Below, one piece after another: positions 46,768-60,979 of a DNA stretch of 64,000 nucleotides. Under the pieces are notes generated by a model, which ran no database searches, was not told where the DNA came from, and saw nothing but the letters and a program-made list of their open reading frames with translations. The translations under genes were made by a program, and so were the position numbers. The stretch comes from Prinsepia uniflora (taxonomy: Eukaryota; Streptophyta; Magnoliopsida; Rosales; Rosaceae). Where the stretch lies: NCBI GenBank assembly GCA_032719365.1, contig CM064862.1, forward strand, positions 7,156,001 to 7,220,000. The letters run 5' to 3'. Positions within the stretch are counted from its first letter, which is position 1. The number at the start of each line of letters is the position of its first letter.

Positions 46768-48901
46768 TGTAAGGACCCGTCCCGGAAATTAGGGTTAAGA
46801 CAGTAATTAGTGAAGGATTAGTGAGCTTAATCGGTGGTTAGTTGGTTCCGATAGGTCTGTTAGTGTAGAATGACGATTTTGCCCCTAGTTCGGGCAAATT
46901 GTTGACTTTTAGTTCGGGTGGTCAATTGGGTATTGACCGGTGATCGTGACGTAGTTCGGGATGTCACGAATCCGTATACAGGCGGCACGCCCGATTCCGA
47001 CATCCGAGGAGGAAGTTGTGATGTTCGGAAGGTTGAGGGCATTACCGTAATTTGGTTAAAATAGGGGGAAAAGTTGACTTTTCGTACGATCGGATTTTGA
47101 CACGTTGACCTAGGATCGTTAGGTAGATCTCGTCGTCCTGAGTTCAACGACAGGCGGCACGTGTTCATCGGACCTAGGGTGAACAAGATACGGGTCTAGA
47201 ACGGTAAGGGAAAAACAGTAATTTTTAACTTAGAGGGGCATTTTGGTCTTTTGGCTGCATTGGGATTTGGGCCAATCTGATAAGGCCAGGTGTACAGTGG
47301 AGATTGAGATATTTGTGAGAGAGATGAGGGGATGGTGACACTTGGGAGAGCTCTAGTGGGTTCTAGGATTTTTCACGGTTCAAATTAAACGGGTGAGTGT
47401 TTGTGGTCGTGTTCGAGAGAAAACAGAGAGTGAGGCTGAGGGAGAAATCGATCAAAGCACGGTGAGTGTGTGGATTCTTAGGTGTGAGAGTGTGTTTAGA
47501 AGAAGGTTGAGAGTGCAGAGGGGGTGTTGAGGAGACGGGAAGGTGTAGTGTTCGGTGTGTGCGAGGTGTGAGTCCACGGGAAAAACAGAGAGAGTTGAGG
47601 GACCTTGGTGGTGGTGTGGCCGTGTGCCGATCAATTGGGCTCAAGAGGAAGTTGGGACGGCTCTGTGGACTCTAGGGAACGCGGCGGCGAGCATAGTGGT
47701 GGACGACTGCAGGTAATTTCTCATCCCCGTTCGTATGCCCTATTTTTCTATGAATTTCAAACCATTAGTCGTGGACTTAGGGGCTGAGTCGAGGTCTTTG
47801 GTGAGTTGGGTGAGCTTCAGTAGGTTCCTAGGAGTCTTCTAAGGTGAAAGCCGCGTCGGGGGAGTGACTGGGTGGCCGGATTATGAAACAGGGGACAAAA
47901 TGGGTTACTGTTTCGAGTTTGGGACGATGATCTAGAGGCTATGTCGAAGTGTTAGAGTGAGGGGAATAGGTTGCTTAGGACTGGACGGTGAGAATGGTGA
48001 AGAAAGGGAGGAAAACGGTGAAGGTTTGGCAGAGAACCGGGTACGCCGGTTCGCCTAAGGAAGACAACGATGAATAGTGACTGTGTGCAGGCGCGTGAGG
48101 GCCACGCGCAGCCACTTTGGGCGGCGCGTGGGGGCGCGTGCGGCGGTTTCCGGTGAAGAGTCCAACTGAGTTTTTGGTCTAGGAGTTATAACGAGTCTAC
48201 TGGAATAAGTTTCGGGTTAATCGGACGTCGATTCGAAGTAGTTTTACGAGGTTGAAGGTTTAGGGTTCCGGTTCGTTACGTTTAGGACCCGGGGATTTTT
48301 GGGGGAAATTAGGAGAGTCTTGGTAGACGTGTTAGTGACGTTCTTTGGTGACTTGTGACAGGATCGGGACTTCTCGAGGAAGCTGAGGAACGTACGGGAC
48401 GTATAGGGCGCGAGTGACGTGCTGGTGACTATGAGTGGACCCCTTCTCTATAACTGCGCATGCATAACTGCTTTTAATTACTTGTTTTAGGGTTTTACAT
48501 GTGATTTCATGATTGTTAAATATGTGATGTTGATTTTACATAATTGCACATTTTTCGAGAAAGTAAATATTTGGCACGTTTTACGAGGAAGTTTGGAATT
48601 CTGATTTCGATGCTATGATTTGGGATTTCAAATGATAAATGGTTTTCAATGATTATAGTTGGGTTTGAAGCCCTTCGGTTTTGAAATCGGATTTCGGAAA
48701 CGGAATTTGGTTTTAAAGTTGGAAAGTGGATTTCCGGATTTGGGTTCGGAATGACAGTTCTGGACGCCGGAAGGGCTTCAAACCGGTAATTTCGGATTCG
48801 GGTTTGGATGTGGATTTAGAAATGATTTTTCAAATGGTTTTGATTGGATTTGCTGGATCTGGTTATTGGGTTTAAAGACCCGGATATTGTGATTGACGGG
48901 G

Positions 48902-51900
48902 TGACAGGACCCGTCCCAACTGGACGTCAAAAACCGTACCCGGTCCTGCTCCCGTCTGACAAGTCAACTGAAAGTCCGAAACTACCCTTCAGTACCTGCC
49001 AGACAAGGGAATTTTTGCGCCTGTGCCCGCACATACCTCCACCTCTGGAATAGCCTCGATCAACGCGCCACGACCTGAAGGGTTAACAAAACAGAAAAGG
49101 TGTGAGTGGACAAAATAAAGTTTGATAAATACATTTACCAAAACACATTTTTACCCTCCAGTTTTCACAAACTTGCATGCATATCGTAAAACATGAGTAA
49201 TAGTATGAAATCATTCAAGTATGAACAGTGGACCGATAAAATCAAAACATATTTTCCCATGGTCCACAAAAACTCATGTTCACCAAATCAGTTTAACATC
49301 TCAAAAAGTTCACAGTTTCTTTAAATCATTTTAACCGCTAAACCACGGTTTCCTCAAAATCATTTTCCATAATCCACGGGACTTATTTCCATATCCTGTT
49401 GCTTTGAGTCACGTTTATCCCTGCAACGCGTGCATATCAATAGGCTCAAGGACCGCTCAAAATCCGAGCATCCGCTGCTGTGAACACATCATCAGTCAGC
49501 AATCCGTCGCTGGGAAAACCTCACCAGCCGACGATCCGGATCTCGTGAACACATCACTTACCGATCCATGTAATCCAGCACATCTGATCTGAGTCAAGCC
49601 TCCCCTGGGCTGCAAGACAAAGATCGTGCTACGTGACCTATTCGGGGTAAACACTTCCATCCCGAAGGCGAGCGTTATCTCCAGGGTGCACTCCGGGGAA
49701 AAACATATTTTCTCCCGAAAGCCCTAAATATCCGCAACATATCATTATCACAAAAACCAGTGAAAACAGTTGCATTGAAAACCAAATCATTTACAATACA
49801 GGGTCTCAGCCCCAAGTCCCGATTTACTTTATAAATCCGAAAATCATCAATATCATCATGTCATCACATGGAAACACAAATCCAATCAAAATCACAATTC
49901 CATTGGGTCTCAAGCCCAAAATATCAATTTCACGTAAATTCGTGCAACCGTAAACCCGAGTTGCCACGATCACGTAAATTCATAAAATCAATCACTGACT
50001 CATAATCCGAGTCCAAATATCATTTCCAATTTCCTGACTCATAACCCGAGTCAAAACATCATTTTCAATCCGGGCCTAGCCCAAAACATCATTTGCACGT
50101 TCCTCGTAAAACGTGCCCGAAAGACTGATTAAAATAATCACAAAATCACGAGAATACCAAAAATCATCAAATTCACATGTAACTCCAAATCCGAGTCAAA
50201 ATCATTATTTACTTGGGTTCACACGCCCACAATATCATTTTTAACCAATTTCATAATCTCTCGAAAATCGTGCCAGAATATAATAATATAATAATCACAA
50301 AATCGAGAAATCACCGAATTGAAATACCAATCATGCCAAAGCATATCAAATCATATAATAAAGTATTTTAAATCATATATGCATGCATCACGGTTAGAAA
50401 ACCAAAAGTCCACTCACAGTCCGTCCTAGCTGCCGCCTCGATATGCGTGCCATAAGCCTCCTCGGGCTAATCCGACCTCTTCGGGTCATCCTGACCTGTC
50501 CAAATCATATCCAAAGGTTACTACTAACCTATACAAGTCCATATTAAGAACCCTAAATTTTTCCGGAAAGGTCAACGTGTCCCATACACGTTTCTCGAGG
50601 TGAAAACCCTCGATTTGACCAACTTAACGATCTCCGATCGACCCGAAACCACCGCCATTGGATCCGGATCGTCGAAACCCTTAAAATAGTCCCTGTCCCA
50701 CCTAAAAATACGCTCCCAAGAGCCCCCACAAGCGGATCAAAGTTTTAGTCAAATGTTGACCAAAAAGTCAACACTGATGTCATCAAAGTCAACGCCGATG
50801 TCATCATGAACAGTAAGTCAACGGTCAAAAGTCAACGGGTCAGAGTCAACGAGTCAACTCGCCGAGTCAACTCGCCGGTCAACGAGTCAACTCGCCGGAG
50901 ACCGAGTCAACTCGATGGCAACTCGCCGGAATTTCTCGCCGGAAAACTCCATTGATGCCCCAAACTTCAAACTTCGATATCTCACTCGTTTCTCAACCAA
51001 ATTCGACGTTCTACCTATGTAAATCCATCTACTCGAGCCAAGGATTCCAAATATCAACCCAGAAAATTCGGAAAGTACCTGGATTTTAAGTTATGGCCAA
51101 TCAAAGTTTCGGCCAGATTTCCAATCATCATTCCGTTCACCTCCAACGTCCAAATTCGTCCCAAATTGCACCTACAAGCTCGTGAGAGCTCAAAGAACAT
51201 CATCCTAAGCTTAGAATCTATCAACACCATCAAAATCAAAAACCCAAAATTTGAATCCTACGGTTTTACCTTCCAAAATTCCGGCCACCGCGCACAACGG
51301 TCCTTACCGTGGCCACCATTGGGTTCGTCTCAACATCCTCTCCAACCTTCGTTCACGGGTCATAAGCAATGGATGATGATTGAGAGGTGTTTGTGTAGGA
51401 TTGAGGTATATGGTTTTGAAGAAAATAAATGAAGAAATGAAGATGACGGATGATGAAGAATGCATGATAAGGAATGATTAAAAAAAATAGATTAATGGGA
51501 AACATGTTCCACAATTTAGGGCCTCAAAACAAGGGATGGGTGACACTTGTCACTCATCCAAGTGTTCACAAACTCTGATCACTATTCACTATTTAATAAT
51601 ATTTTAATCGAAATCCCGGTTTGTTCGGTTAATCGATTTCGCTCCCGTGACCACAACTTCGTCGTCGAATCTCCGATTTCGACGTGCTGCCTGTCTATGA
51701 ATTCGTATCGACTCGACCTACGTAACGGTTCTTGGCCTTTGTCCATTGGACTTCCCGGGTCAAAAGTCAACATTTGGCCCCTTTTTAGCTAAATTACGAA
51801 AATGCCCTCGAACTTCCGAACGTCATAACTTTTTCCTCGAATGTCGGAATCGAACGTGCCACCTGTCTATGAACTCGTGACGTCCCGAACTACGTCACAA

Positions 51901-52076
51901 TCATCGATCAAAGTCCGTTTGACCGCCCGAACTAAAAGTCAACATTTTGCCCACGCCTAGGGGCAAAACGGTCATTTTGCACATTTCGTCCGATTTCACT
52001 CAACTAATTCCAGATTAATCATTCTAAACCATAATTAATTAATATTCAATCTCGATATTCGAGACGGGTCATTACA
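48902..52076 (-). mobile_element. LARD 2 LTR (3' LTR in element sense)
   Basis: Plus-strand ends are TGACAGGACCCGTCCC and GACGGGTCATTACA. It contains repeated GAGTCAACTCGCCG words at about 50830-50930 and a near-palindrome at 51534-51558. Short open frames are copied in the partner LTR. Confidence 0.92.
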
Positions 52077-52077
52077 A

Positions 52078-52091
52078 CCTTCCCTCCTTAA
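52078..52091 (-). other. LARD 2 polypurine tract
   Basis: The minus strand reads AAGGAGGGAAGG immediately before the LTR, identical to that of LARD 1. Confidence 0.85.
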
Positions 52092-55000
52092 AGAATTTCG
52101 TCCCCGAAATTCCAACTATCCGTATTCCACAACTACCTCGTGGAAAACAAATGGGCATCACAACATGTGTACCCTTGTACACCCACTAACCAACGCAGAA
52201 CTCGTCTGCACCCAGACGTCACATCACAGATGCTCGTCGTATTGACTACACTCGACCTCCTCGAGTGAAATTGATCACCGAAAATTGACAAGGTCATCAT
52301 CAAGCTGACTCCCCCAGTTTGACGATTCCCCTCAATCACCAATATACCTGGACCTCCGCTCTCATAGAGAGTCACCAAATCTCACTTGTCAGTCCATGTT
52401 GACACTACAAGCCAAACTGTCACCACTAAGCTTTACCACCCTTGTAAAGCTCCAATCATAAACATATCAGTGACAACACATCGTACTACAACGTCCTCAA
52501 TGTAGCGTAAGATCAACAATCCTGATCTCACCTCGCAGGGCAAACTCAATCCTGTGACAAATACCACTCCTCAGTATCCACAACTGTCACCCCCCTCGGC
52601 GATCCAAGACGCTGGTAAGGTCACGACATGGTAACATCTCGCCGCAAAGCAACTTGCGGTCACACTAACCACCAACTCACTCATCCTGAGTATACGCATA
52701 CCGTCATCACACTCAATCAGACGGTGTAACTGGAACACGTTGAACACAAGCCTAGCAGTGATCACACAACTCAACACTAGAGTTACACTAGCCAACCTTG
52801 GCTAAGAGCACCTGCTCAAACAATCACTGAATGCATCAGAATCACTCGGCCCAGTGCATCGTGTTCAATGTCCAGTTCACGTTCACAACCCAACCAATGG
52901 TATCAGAACTAAGCTAACTACCAACACGTTCACCAACGTACCACTGGTATAACTCGTATACCGTCACCCGGCACCACAAGTCTGCAAAGTATCGTACCCC
53001 AAACCATGTACAAGGTACATACATCTATTCCTTGACCAGACTACAACCACCTAGGCCATAGCCAAACACGTTCCAATAATGGAGTCCATTTGCCCAAACC
53101 AGCAGTAGACAAATCGAAACTCCACCCATCCTCTAGTTCCAATTCCAAATCCGAATCCGCAATTTCACAAGAAATCCCGAATTCAAACCCAGACATCACA
53201 TTTTTAATCCATGACCAAATCCGAATCCGAAATCATTATTCCGTAAGCTAGCATTTGGAATAATCTTTCCGCACCCAAATCCAGTATTCCACTTTCAAGT
53301 TCCAAAATCGAATCCTGAATCGTCACCCAGAAAGTCGATTCCAAAACCCGAAAACTCGTTCACATCCACTCGGACACACCAAAACCAAACCTATCGGTTA
53401 CCCGTTCACTATACTCGGTTGACTTCATAGGGAAGCCAATCCAACAACCACACGTTTAAGGTTGACAAAATCTGACCACTTCGGAAACCTACTCACTCGA
53501 GTAATATACCATAAGGGGCTCCACTTCGAAAAGAAGTTCAGTCCCGTCATTTACGACTCACATACCAAAGTAAGAGTAATAAACTCTCTTCCCATCTGGA
53601 TCATCGAAATCACGACCCAGATCCATCACGACGTCAACCGACCATGAACATCACGATCCTAGATCGTCACAATGCCCAATGTCCACGACATCACAAACCC
53701 GATCCACCTAGGCTCCACACAGTTAACTACTAGGAACCATAGGGTCTTACACCCTCATCTAATTTGCGTACTGTCACAACGTTTGACAACCAACGCCTAC
53801 AATTAAACAGTTCCGTCAACGACGAGACACGCCGCAACTGTGGGTTCTCACTGATTACCTCGTATCTACCCTTGCCATCCCACTCAGGGAAAACCAAGGA
53901 AGATCCAAAACAATGACACCAGTACTCATCCTACGTGGATGCAAACAAAACTCGCTGCACTCCCCATGCCATGTAACCCATCATCGTCTGCCACCAAGCA
54001 GAAAATAAGAAATCACCCCCGATGACTTCAGAATACCTAATCCCAATACGAAAAAAACCCGCAATTCTCCTATCACCTCAAACACAACCTCTCACGATTC
54101 TGTAGGTCCAACCATGTTGAAACCAACGCACTTCGGACACCAACCACGTGTCCCATTTAGACTGGTTACGGACACCTACCCAACTCGACAAAGTCATAAC
54201 TCGACTCGTGACTCATCGTCAGCACAAACACCGGCACCAACACCAGCACACAGGCAACAGTATCAGTATGAGCACACCGTGTGCAAAACTGACAACTCTG
54301 GATCTCCGCTCATAACAAGCGACGACCCCGTACCTCTGCTCGAATAGGAGAAACTCTGCCTCCCTCGTACCTAACAACTCTGGGTACAATCACCCTGACA
54401 ACTCATGTGAGAAAATGAAACGTCCCCTGAACGTCCCCCGATTCTCCATAACCACTCAGTAGTAGTGCCTGCCACAGACTTGTGCAGACCTAACCACCAG
54501 ACACCGGTATCGAGACTCCACATCCAATGGAATCATGTACCCGTACACTACTCTGTATCCCCACTCTAGGATTCCATCGACATGTACCAACCCCGACTGT
54601 GGATTGCAGTTCCACCACTAAAGCTGACATGACTAGACCTGACACAATCGTCACTCGGTCTCGACTTCGAAAAGTCATTAAGAGTCAAACCACTCGCTAG
54701 CACACATTTCCGAACCAAGCATCCCACCTTAGGGTTCCGCGATTACTACCTAGGGTTCCTCAAAACCCGACAGCTCCTGAGACTTAAGATATTACCATGA
54801 CTCATCTCGAATCCTAACCGAATTCTTGACTCATTCATCCATGCCATCCCTGGCATACCCAGTCACCTAGCAAATTACTGCAGGTGAACCACATCATATA
54901 CCACTTACAAAGCCTAAGGATACACCAACACACTCTAAACGTTGGGAACTCACATTCCGCACAAGGAATTTACTGAGAATATTCTCATCGTGGGTCCAAC

Positions 55001-55245
55001 CTACCCAATTGTGCTACCTTCCAAGCCTCTGGATCCAATAAATCCTGGGACCCATAAGAATACTGATTCGACAATTAGTAAGTCGCAATTACACAAATTA
55101 ACATCTAACCCTCGAACCAAGGTCAATTACATTCCGAAATCTATCACAAGGTCTCAAATACCCTAATATACCCATCTCACCACTAGGTCGCGCACGAGGC
55201 TCACGTTCCAGAGGTATGGCATGGCAACAGCATCAACAACCTAGT
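52092..55245 (-). mobile_element. LARD 2 non-coding internal domain
   Basis: No frame over about 85 codons is found on either strand. It is similar over long stretches to the LARD 1 internal domain, with multiple small indels. Confidence 0.8.
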
Positions 55246-55257
55246 GTTCTGATACCA
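55246..55257 (-). other. LARD 2 primer binding site (initiator tRNA-Met, one mismatch)
   Basis: The minus strand reads TGGTATCAGAAC, against TGGTATCAGAGC in LARD 1. It lies three bases inside the LTR. Confidence 0.85.
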
Positions 55258-55260
55258 ATT

Positions 55261-58200
55261 TGACAGGACCCGTCCCAACTGGACGTCAAAAACCGTACCC
55301 GGTCCTGCTCCCGTCTGACAAGTCAACTGAAAGTCCGAAACTACCCTTCAGTACCTGCCAGACAAGGGAATTTTTGCGCCTGTGCCCGCACATACCTCCA
55401 CCTCTGGAATAGCCTCGATCAACGCGCCACGACCTGAAGGGTTAACAAAACAGAAAAGGTGTGAGTGGACAAAATAAAGTTTGATAAATACATTTACCAA
55501 AACACATTTTTACCCTCCAGTTTTCACAAACTTGCATGCATATCGTAAAACATGAGTAATAGTATGAAATCATTCAAGTATGAACAGTGGACCGATAAAA
55601 TCAAAACATATTTTCCCATGGTCCACAAAAACTCATGTTCACCAAATCAGTTTAACATCTCAAAAAGTTCACAGTTTCTTTAAATCATTTTAACCGCTAA
55701 ACCACGGTTTCCTCAAAATCATTTTCCATAATCCACGGGACTTATTTCCATATCCTGTTGCTTTGAGTCACGTTTATCCCTGCAACACGTGCATATCAAT
55801 AGGCTCAAGGACCGCTCAAAATCCGAGCATCCGCTGCTGTGAACACATCATCAGTCAGCAATCCGTCGCTGGGAAAACCTCACCAGCCGACGATCCGGAT
55901 CTCGTGAACACATCACTTACCGATCCATGTAATCCAGCACATCTGATCTGAGTCAAGCCTCCCCTGGGCTGCAAGACAAAGATCGTCTATGTGACCTATT
56001 CGGGGTAAACACTTCCATCCCGAAGGCGAGCGTTATCTCCAGGGTGCACTCCGGGGAAAAACATATTTTCTCCCGAAAGCCCTAAATATCCACAACATAT
56101 CATTATCACAAAAACCAGTAAAAACAGTTGCATTGAAAACCAAATCATTTACAATACAGGGTCTCAGCCCCAAGTCCCGATTTACTTTATAAATCCGAAA
56201 ATCATCAATATCATCATGTCATCACATGGAAACACAAATCCAATCAAAATCACAATTCCATTGGGTCTCAAGCCCAAAATATCAATTTCACGTAAATTCG
56301 TGCAACCGTAAACCCGAGTTGCCACGATCACGTAAATTCATAAAATCAATCACTGACTCATAATCCGAGTCCAAATATCATTTCCAATTTCCTGACTCAT
56401 AACCCGAGTCAAAACATCATTTTCAATCCGGGCCTAGCCCAAAACATCATTTGCACGTTCCTCGTAAAACGTGCCCGAAAGACTGATTAAAATAATCACA
56501 AAATCACGAGAATACCAAAAATCATCAAATTCACATGTAACTCCAAATCCGAGTCAAAATCATTATTTACTTGGGTTCACACGCCCACAATATCATTTTT
56601 AACCAATTTCATAATCTCTCGAAAATCGTGCCAGAATATAATAATATAATAATCACAAAATCGAGAAATCACCGAATTGAAATACCAATCATGCCAAAGC
56701 ATATCAAATCATATAATAAAGCATTTTAAATCATATATGCATGCATCACGGTTAGAAAACCAAAAGTCCACTCACAGTCCGTCCTAGCTGCCGCCTCGAT
56801 ATGCGTGCCATAAGCCTCCTCGGGCTAATCCGACCTCTTCGGGTCATCCTGACCTGTCCAAATCATATCCAAAGGTTACTACTAACCTATACAAGTCCAT
56901 ATTAAGAACCCTAAATTTTTCCGGAAAGGTCAACGTGTCCCATACACGTTTCTCGAGGTGAAAACCCTCGATTTGACCAACTTAACGATCTCCGATCGAC
57001 CCGAAACCACCGCCATTGGATCCGGATCGTCGAAACCCTTAAAATAGTCCCTGTCCCACCTAAAAATACGCTCCCAAGAGCCCCCACAAGCGGATCAAAG
57101 TTTTAGTCAAATGTTGACCAAAAAGTCAACACTGATGTCATCAAAGTCAACGCCGATGTCATCATGAACAGTAAGTCAACGGTCAAAAGTCAACGGGTCA
57201 GAGTCAACGAGTCAACTCGCCGAGTCAACTCGCCGGTCAACGAGTCAACTCGCCGGAGACCGAGTCAACTCGATGGCAACTCGCCGGAATTTCTCGCCGG
57301 AAAACTCCATTGATGCCCCAAACTTCAAACTTCGATATCTCACTCGTTTCTCAACCAAATTCGACGTTCTACCTATGTAAATCCATCTACTCGAGCCAAG
57401 GATTCCAAATATCAACCCAGAAAATTCGGAAAGTACCTGGATTTTAAGTTATGGCCAATCAAAGTTTCGGCCAGATTTCCAATCATCATTCCGTTCACCT
57501 CCAACGTCCAAATTCGTCCCAAATTGCACCTACAAGCTCGTGAGAGCTCAAAGAACATCATCCTAAGCTTAGAATCTATCAACACCATCAAAATCAAAAA
57601 CCCAAAATTTGAATCCTACGGTTTTACCTTCCAAAATTCCGGCCACCGCGCACAACGGTCCTTACCGTGGCCACCATTGGGTTCGTCTCAACATCCTCTC
57701 CAACCTTCGTTCACGGGTCATAAGCAATGGATGATGATTGAGAGGTGTTTGTGTAGGATTGAGGTATATGGTTTTGAAGAAAATAAATGAAGAAATGAAG
57801 ATGACGGATGATGAAGAATGCATGATAAGGAATGATTAAAAAAAATAGATTAATGGGAAACATGTTCCACAATTTAGGGCCTCAAAACAAGGGATGGGTG
57901 ACACTTGTCACTCATCCAAGTGTTCACAAACTCTGATCACTATTCACTATTTAATAATATTTTAATCGAAATCCCGGTTTGTTCGGTTAATCGATTTCGC
58001 TCCCGTGACCACAACTTCGTCGTCGAATCTCCGATTTCGGCGTGCTGCCTGTCTATGAATTCGTATCGACTCGACCTACGTAATGGTTCTTGGCCTTTGT
58101 CCATTGGACTTCCCGGGTCAAAAGTCAACATTTGGCCCTTTTTTAGCCAAATTACGAAAATGCCCTCGAACTTCCGAACGTCATAACTTTTTCCTCGAAT

Positions 58201-58434
58201 GTCGGAATCGAACGTGCCACCTGTCTATGAACTCGTGACGTCCCGAACTACGTCACAATCATCGATCAAAGTCCGTTTGACCGCCCGAACTAAAAGTCAA
58301 CATTTTGCCCACGCCTAGGGGCAAAACGGTCATTTTGCACATTTCGTCCGATTTCACTCAACTAATTCTAGATTAATCATTCTAAACCATAATTAATTAA
58401 TATTCAATCTCGATATTCGAGACGGGTCATTACA
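55261..58434 (-). mobile_element. LARD 2 LTR (5' LTR in element sense)
   Basis: Partner of 48902-52076, with the same ends. It differs at scattered sites, for example near 55787, 56722 and 58040, and by a one-base length change near 55986. Confidence 0.92.
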
Positions 58435-59169
58435 CGGGGGACGGGCCTGGATTGGGTTTAAAGACCCGGATTGAGTTTAAAGACTCGAATATACTGATAT
58501 TTCCCCCATAGGCCTGTTGAGTTTAAAGATTCGGGAGTTTAAAGACTCGGATATTATTGAGGCCTGGATTGAGTTTAAAGACTCGGGAGTTTAAAGACTC
58601 GGATAGGTCCAGCAGGTTTGATCAGATAATGATTGTTTGAGACTTATGTTTTATGATATGGTTTTATGACGTGATTTCTGTAACTGCTTTCAATTTTTTT
58701 TATGACAATCTTTATGTGATTTATAATTGTTTTCAGCAACTGGGTTATGCATGCGATTTCAAAACGGAGGGCTAAAACCCTGGTTTTATCATGAAATGGT
58801 TTTCAGAAAGTATTTTATGATTTATGGTCCACTCACACCTTTTGTTTTTAAATTGCCCTCCAGGTCGTGGAGCTAGCGCGGGGTTTAGACGTCGAGGTAG
58901 CGTCAGAGGCATAGAATACCCGAGAGTCTTCCCGGAGTGCTTTACATTTTCCGTTGTGCGTGTACCTTGTTTATCAGTTTTCTTTCCTTTGTATTTTGGT
59001 ACTATGCTCTGTAAAACTTTGATTTCGGGATGTTTAAATTTTCTCCTGCGTCTGGCATGTAGTTTGGTGGTTTTTCGTGAGGTTACTTTGGTTTTGTGTC
59101 GGGGTGTCAGACGGGAGCAGGATTTACCTCGGTTTCCGGAGTGGAACTGAGGTGGGTCCTGACATTATT

Positions 59170-59604
59170 ATATTGTTTATTTATTTGCAAAATTTATTAT
59201 ATATAATATTAATAATTTTGGTTAAGGAAAAAATTGAAATTTGACCAAAACTCAAATTTCAAATTATTATGCATTAATTCTACTTTTGGATTCTGACAAA
59301 AAAATAAAAATTTCCTCGTTGAATAAAAAAATTTAGAAATATAATTTCAAGAGGAAAAAATCATGAAATTTGAATGCCAATCAGCAATAATTATTTTCTT
59401 GATACATTTGTATCACGATCTATTAGTATTTATCTCTACATATAATGTATGAGGTCTTGGGTTCAACTCTTCGACTCTCTTAAAAGACAAGATCGATAAC
59501 CAACGTATACATTGTAATTTCCTCCTTCTATATCGATAATTAATAGTATAAAAAGAGTAATTGATTAGTTTACCCTCGACAACTTTTATTTTTACTTAAA
59601 ACAC
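59170..59604. other. AT-rich spacer
   Basis: Sequence flanking the solo LTR. Nothing recognisable. Confidence 0.5.
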
Positions 59605-60979
59605 CTCAGGTCCTTAAAGTCTAAACCACCAGCAAGTTTAGGTTTTGCCAGTTTGTCCCAAGAGCCCCAATGGATTCCAATTTTCCTGCCCGTATTTCCC
59701 CACAAAAAATCAGTCATGATACAAACAATATCATGACAGACAGTAAATGACAGGAGAAAGCAAGACATGGAGTAAATAGGCATGACCATAACAATAGATT
59801 TCAGAAGGACTTCCTTACTAGCATAAGATAGATATTGTTCTGCCCACCCTTGAATACGATTCTTAATCCTCACTCTAGTTTCCTAAAATACTTTCTTCTT
59901 ATAGGCACCAAAGTCAGCCAAGAGCCCCAAATATTTCCCAAATCCCTCATCACATTGAACTCCCAGAGGATTGGATAAGGTGGTGCGGCTAGTGGTGGAC
60001 ACATTCTTACAAAAAAAGACCGCACTTTTGTCGAAGTTAATAAATTGACCAGACTCTCTAGCATAGGTACTCAAGATCTCCTTCACACAAGATGCCTCCG
60101 CAAGGGTAGCCTTACACATAAAAACCGAGTCATCCGCAAACAGAAAGTGGTTAAACTTCAAACCATTAGGAATCAGGCAAATACCCCCGAACAACACTTC
60201 CTTTTCACGTTTCCTGATCAAAGTTGATAGCCCCTCAGCACAAAGTACAAACAAGAAGGGTGAAAGAGGATCACCCTGTCTGATGGCTCGAGAAGGTTGA
60301 ATCACACTAGACAGCTCACCATTAACCAGTACAGTGTAGGTGTCAGAAGAAACACGCCGCATAATCTACTGAATGAACCTAGCATCAACTCCAAGCTGTG
60401 ACAAAATAGCCATTAGAAAGCTTCATTCAACCTGATCATATGCCTTAGCCATGTCAAGCTTAAGCACCATTTCTTCCCCGGTCACACGACGTTTCTACCT
60501 TAAGGAGTGCAAAACCTTATGAACAACTAAAATATTATCAGAGATTTATCTCCCTTCGACAAAGGCAGACTGCACAAGACTAATAATACGCTTCATAACC
60601 TTCTTTAAATGGTTAGTGAGAATCATTGAGATTAACTTATAAATAACATTGCACAAACATATTGGTCTAAACTCAGACATATAAGCAGGGTTAGGTTTCT
60701 TTGGGAGCAAGACACTGTGAGTATGATTATATTTACCTCCCGGGTGACTAGAAGCAAAGAATGCACGAACAAAAGTACACACGTCCTCTCCAATTAGGCC
60801 CTAATGCTTGTGGAAAAAACAGCAGTGAATCCATCCTACCTTGGTGATTTCGTGGGGTGCAAGGGGTGCACGACATTTCGAATTTCCTCATCCCCAACCT
60901 GCCGAGTCAGCATCGTATTTTCCATAGAAGAAACAAAACTTTGAATGCATTGACTCACAAAAGTGTCCCTAGACGTCGT
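59605..60979 (-). pseudogene. L1 LINE reverse transcriptase fragment 2
   Basis: Minus-strand frames run in L1 ORF2 order: DVCTFVRAFF (60780), LLPKKPNPAYMSEFRPICLCNVIYK, LDMAKAYDQVE (RT box A, about 60450), IRQGDPLSPFLF (box B), FNHFLFADDSVF (catalytic FADD box, about 60085), INFDKSAVFF, KYLGL, and WAEQYLSYASKEVLLKSIV with IYSMSCF and FLWGN (59690-59880). Several stops and frameshifts break it. The endonuclease domain would lie beyond 60980 but is cut off by the Cassandra and LTR pieces. It is a different copy from the LINE at 7.9-14.2 kb. Confidence 0.9.

Larger units (their letters stand above)
48902..58434 (-). mobile_element. LARD-type non-autonomous LTR retrotransposon 2 (complete)
   Basis: A 9533-bp element nested in solo LTR F, with perfect TSDs CGGGG at 48897-48901 and 58435-58439. 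LTRs are 48902-52076 (3175 bp) and 55261-58434 (3174 bp), with about ten substitutions and one small indel seen between them, more than in LARD 1. Element sense is minus. The 3.18-kb internal region has no gag or pol frame and is related to that of LARD 1. Element proteins must come in trans. Confidence 0.93.
46768..59164 (+). mobile_element. solo LTR F, Ty3-type family, split by LARD 2
   Basis: The LTR starts TGTAAGGACCCGTCCCGG at 46768 and ends GGTGGGTCCTGACA at 59164. Perfect 5-bp duplications TTATT lie at 46763-46767 and 59165-59169. After removal of LARD 2 (48902-58434 plus one TSD copy) it is 2859 bp. With no second LTR it is a solo LTR. The near-terminal GTCAGACGGGAGCAGG is shared with LTRs A, B and E. 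A short array built on GAGTTTAAAGACTCGG lies at 58456-58610. Confidence 0.9.

Noticed and set aside
46768..59164. Tandem duplication of a host segment (3.17-kb direct repeats)
   Set aside because: The repeats have TG...CA ends, primer site, polypurine tract and TSDs, so they are LTRs of one element.
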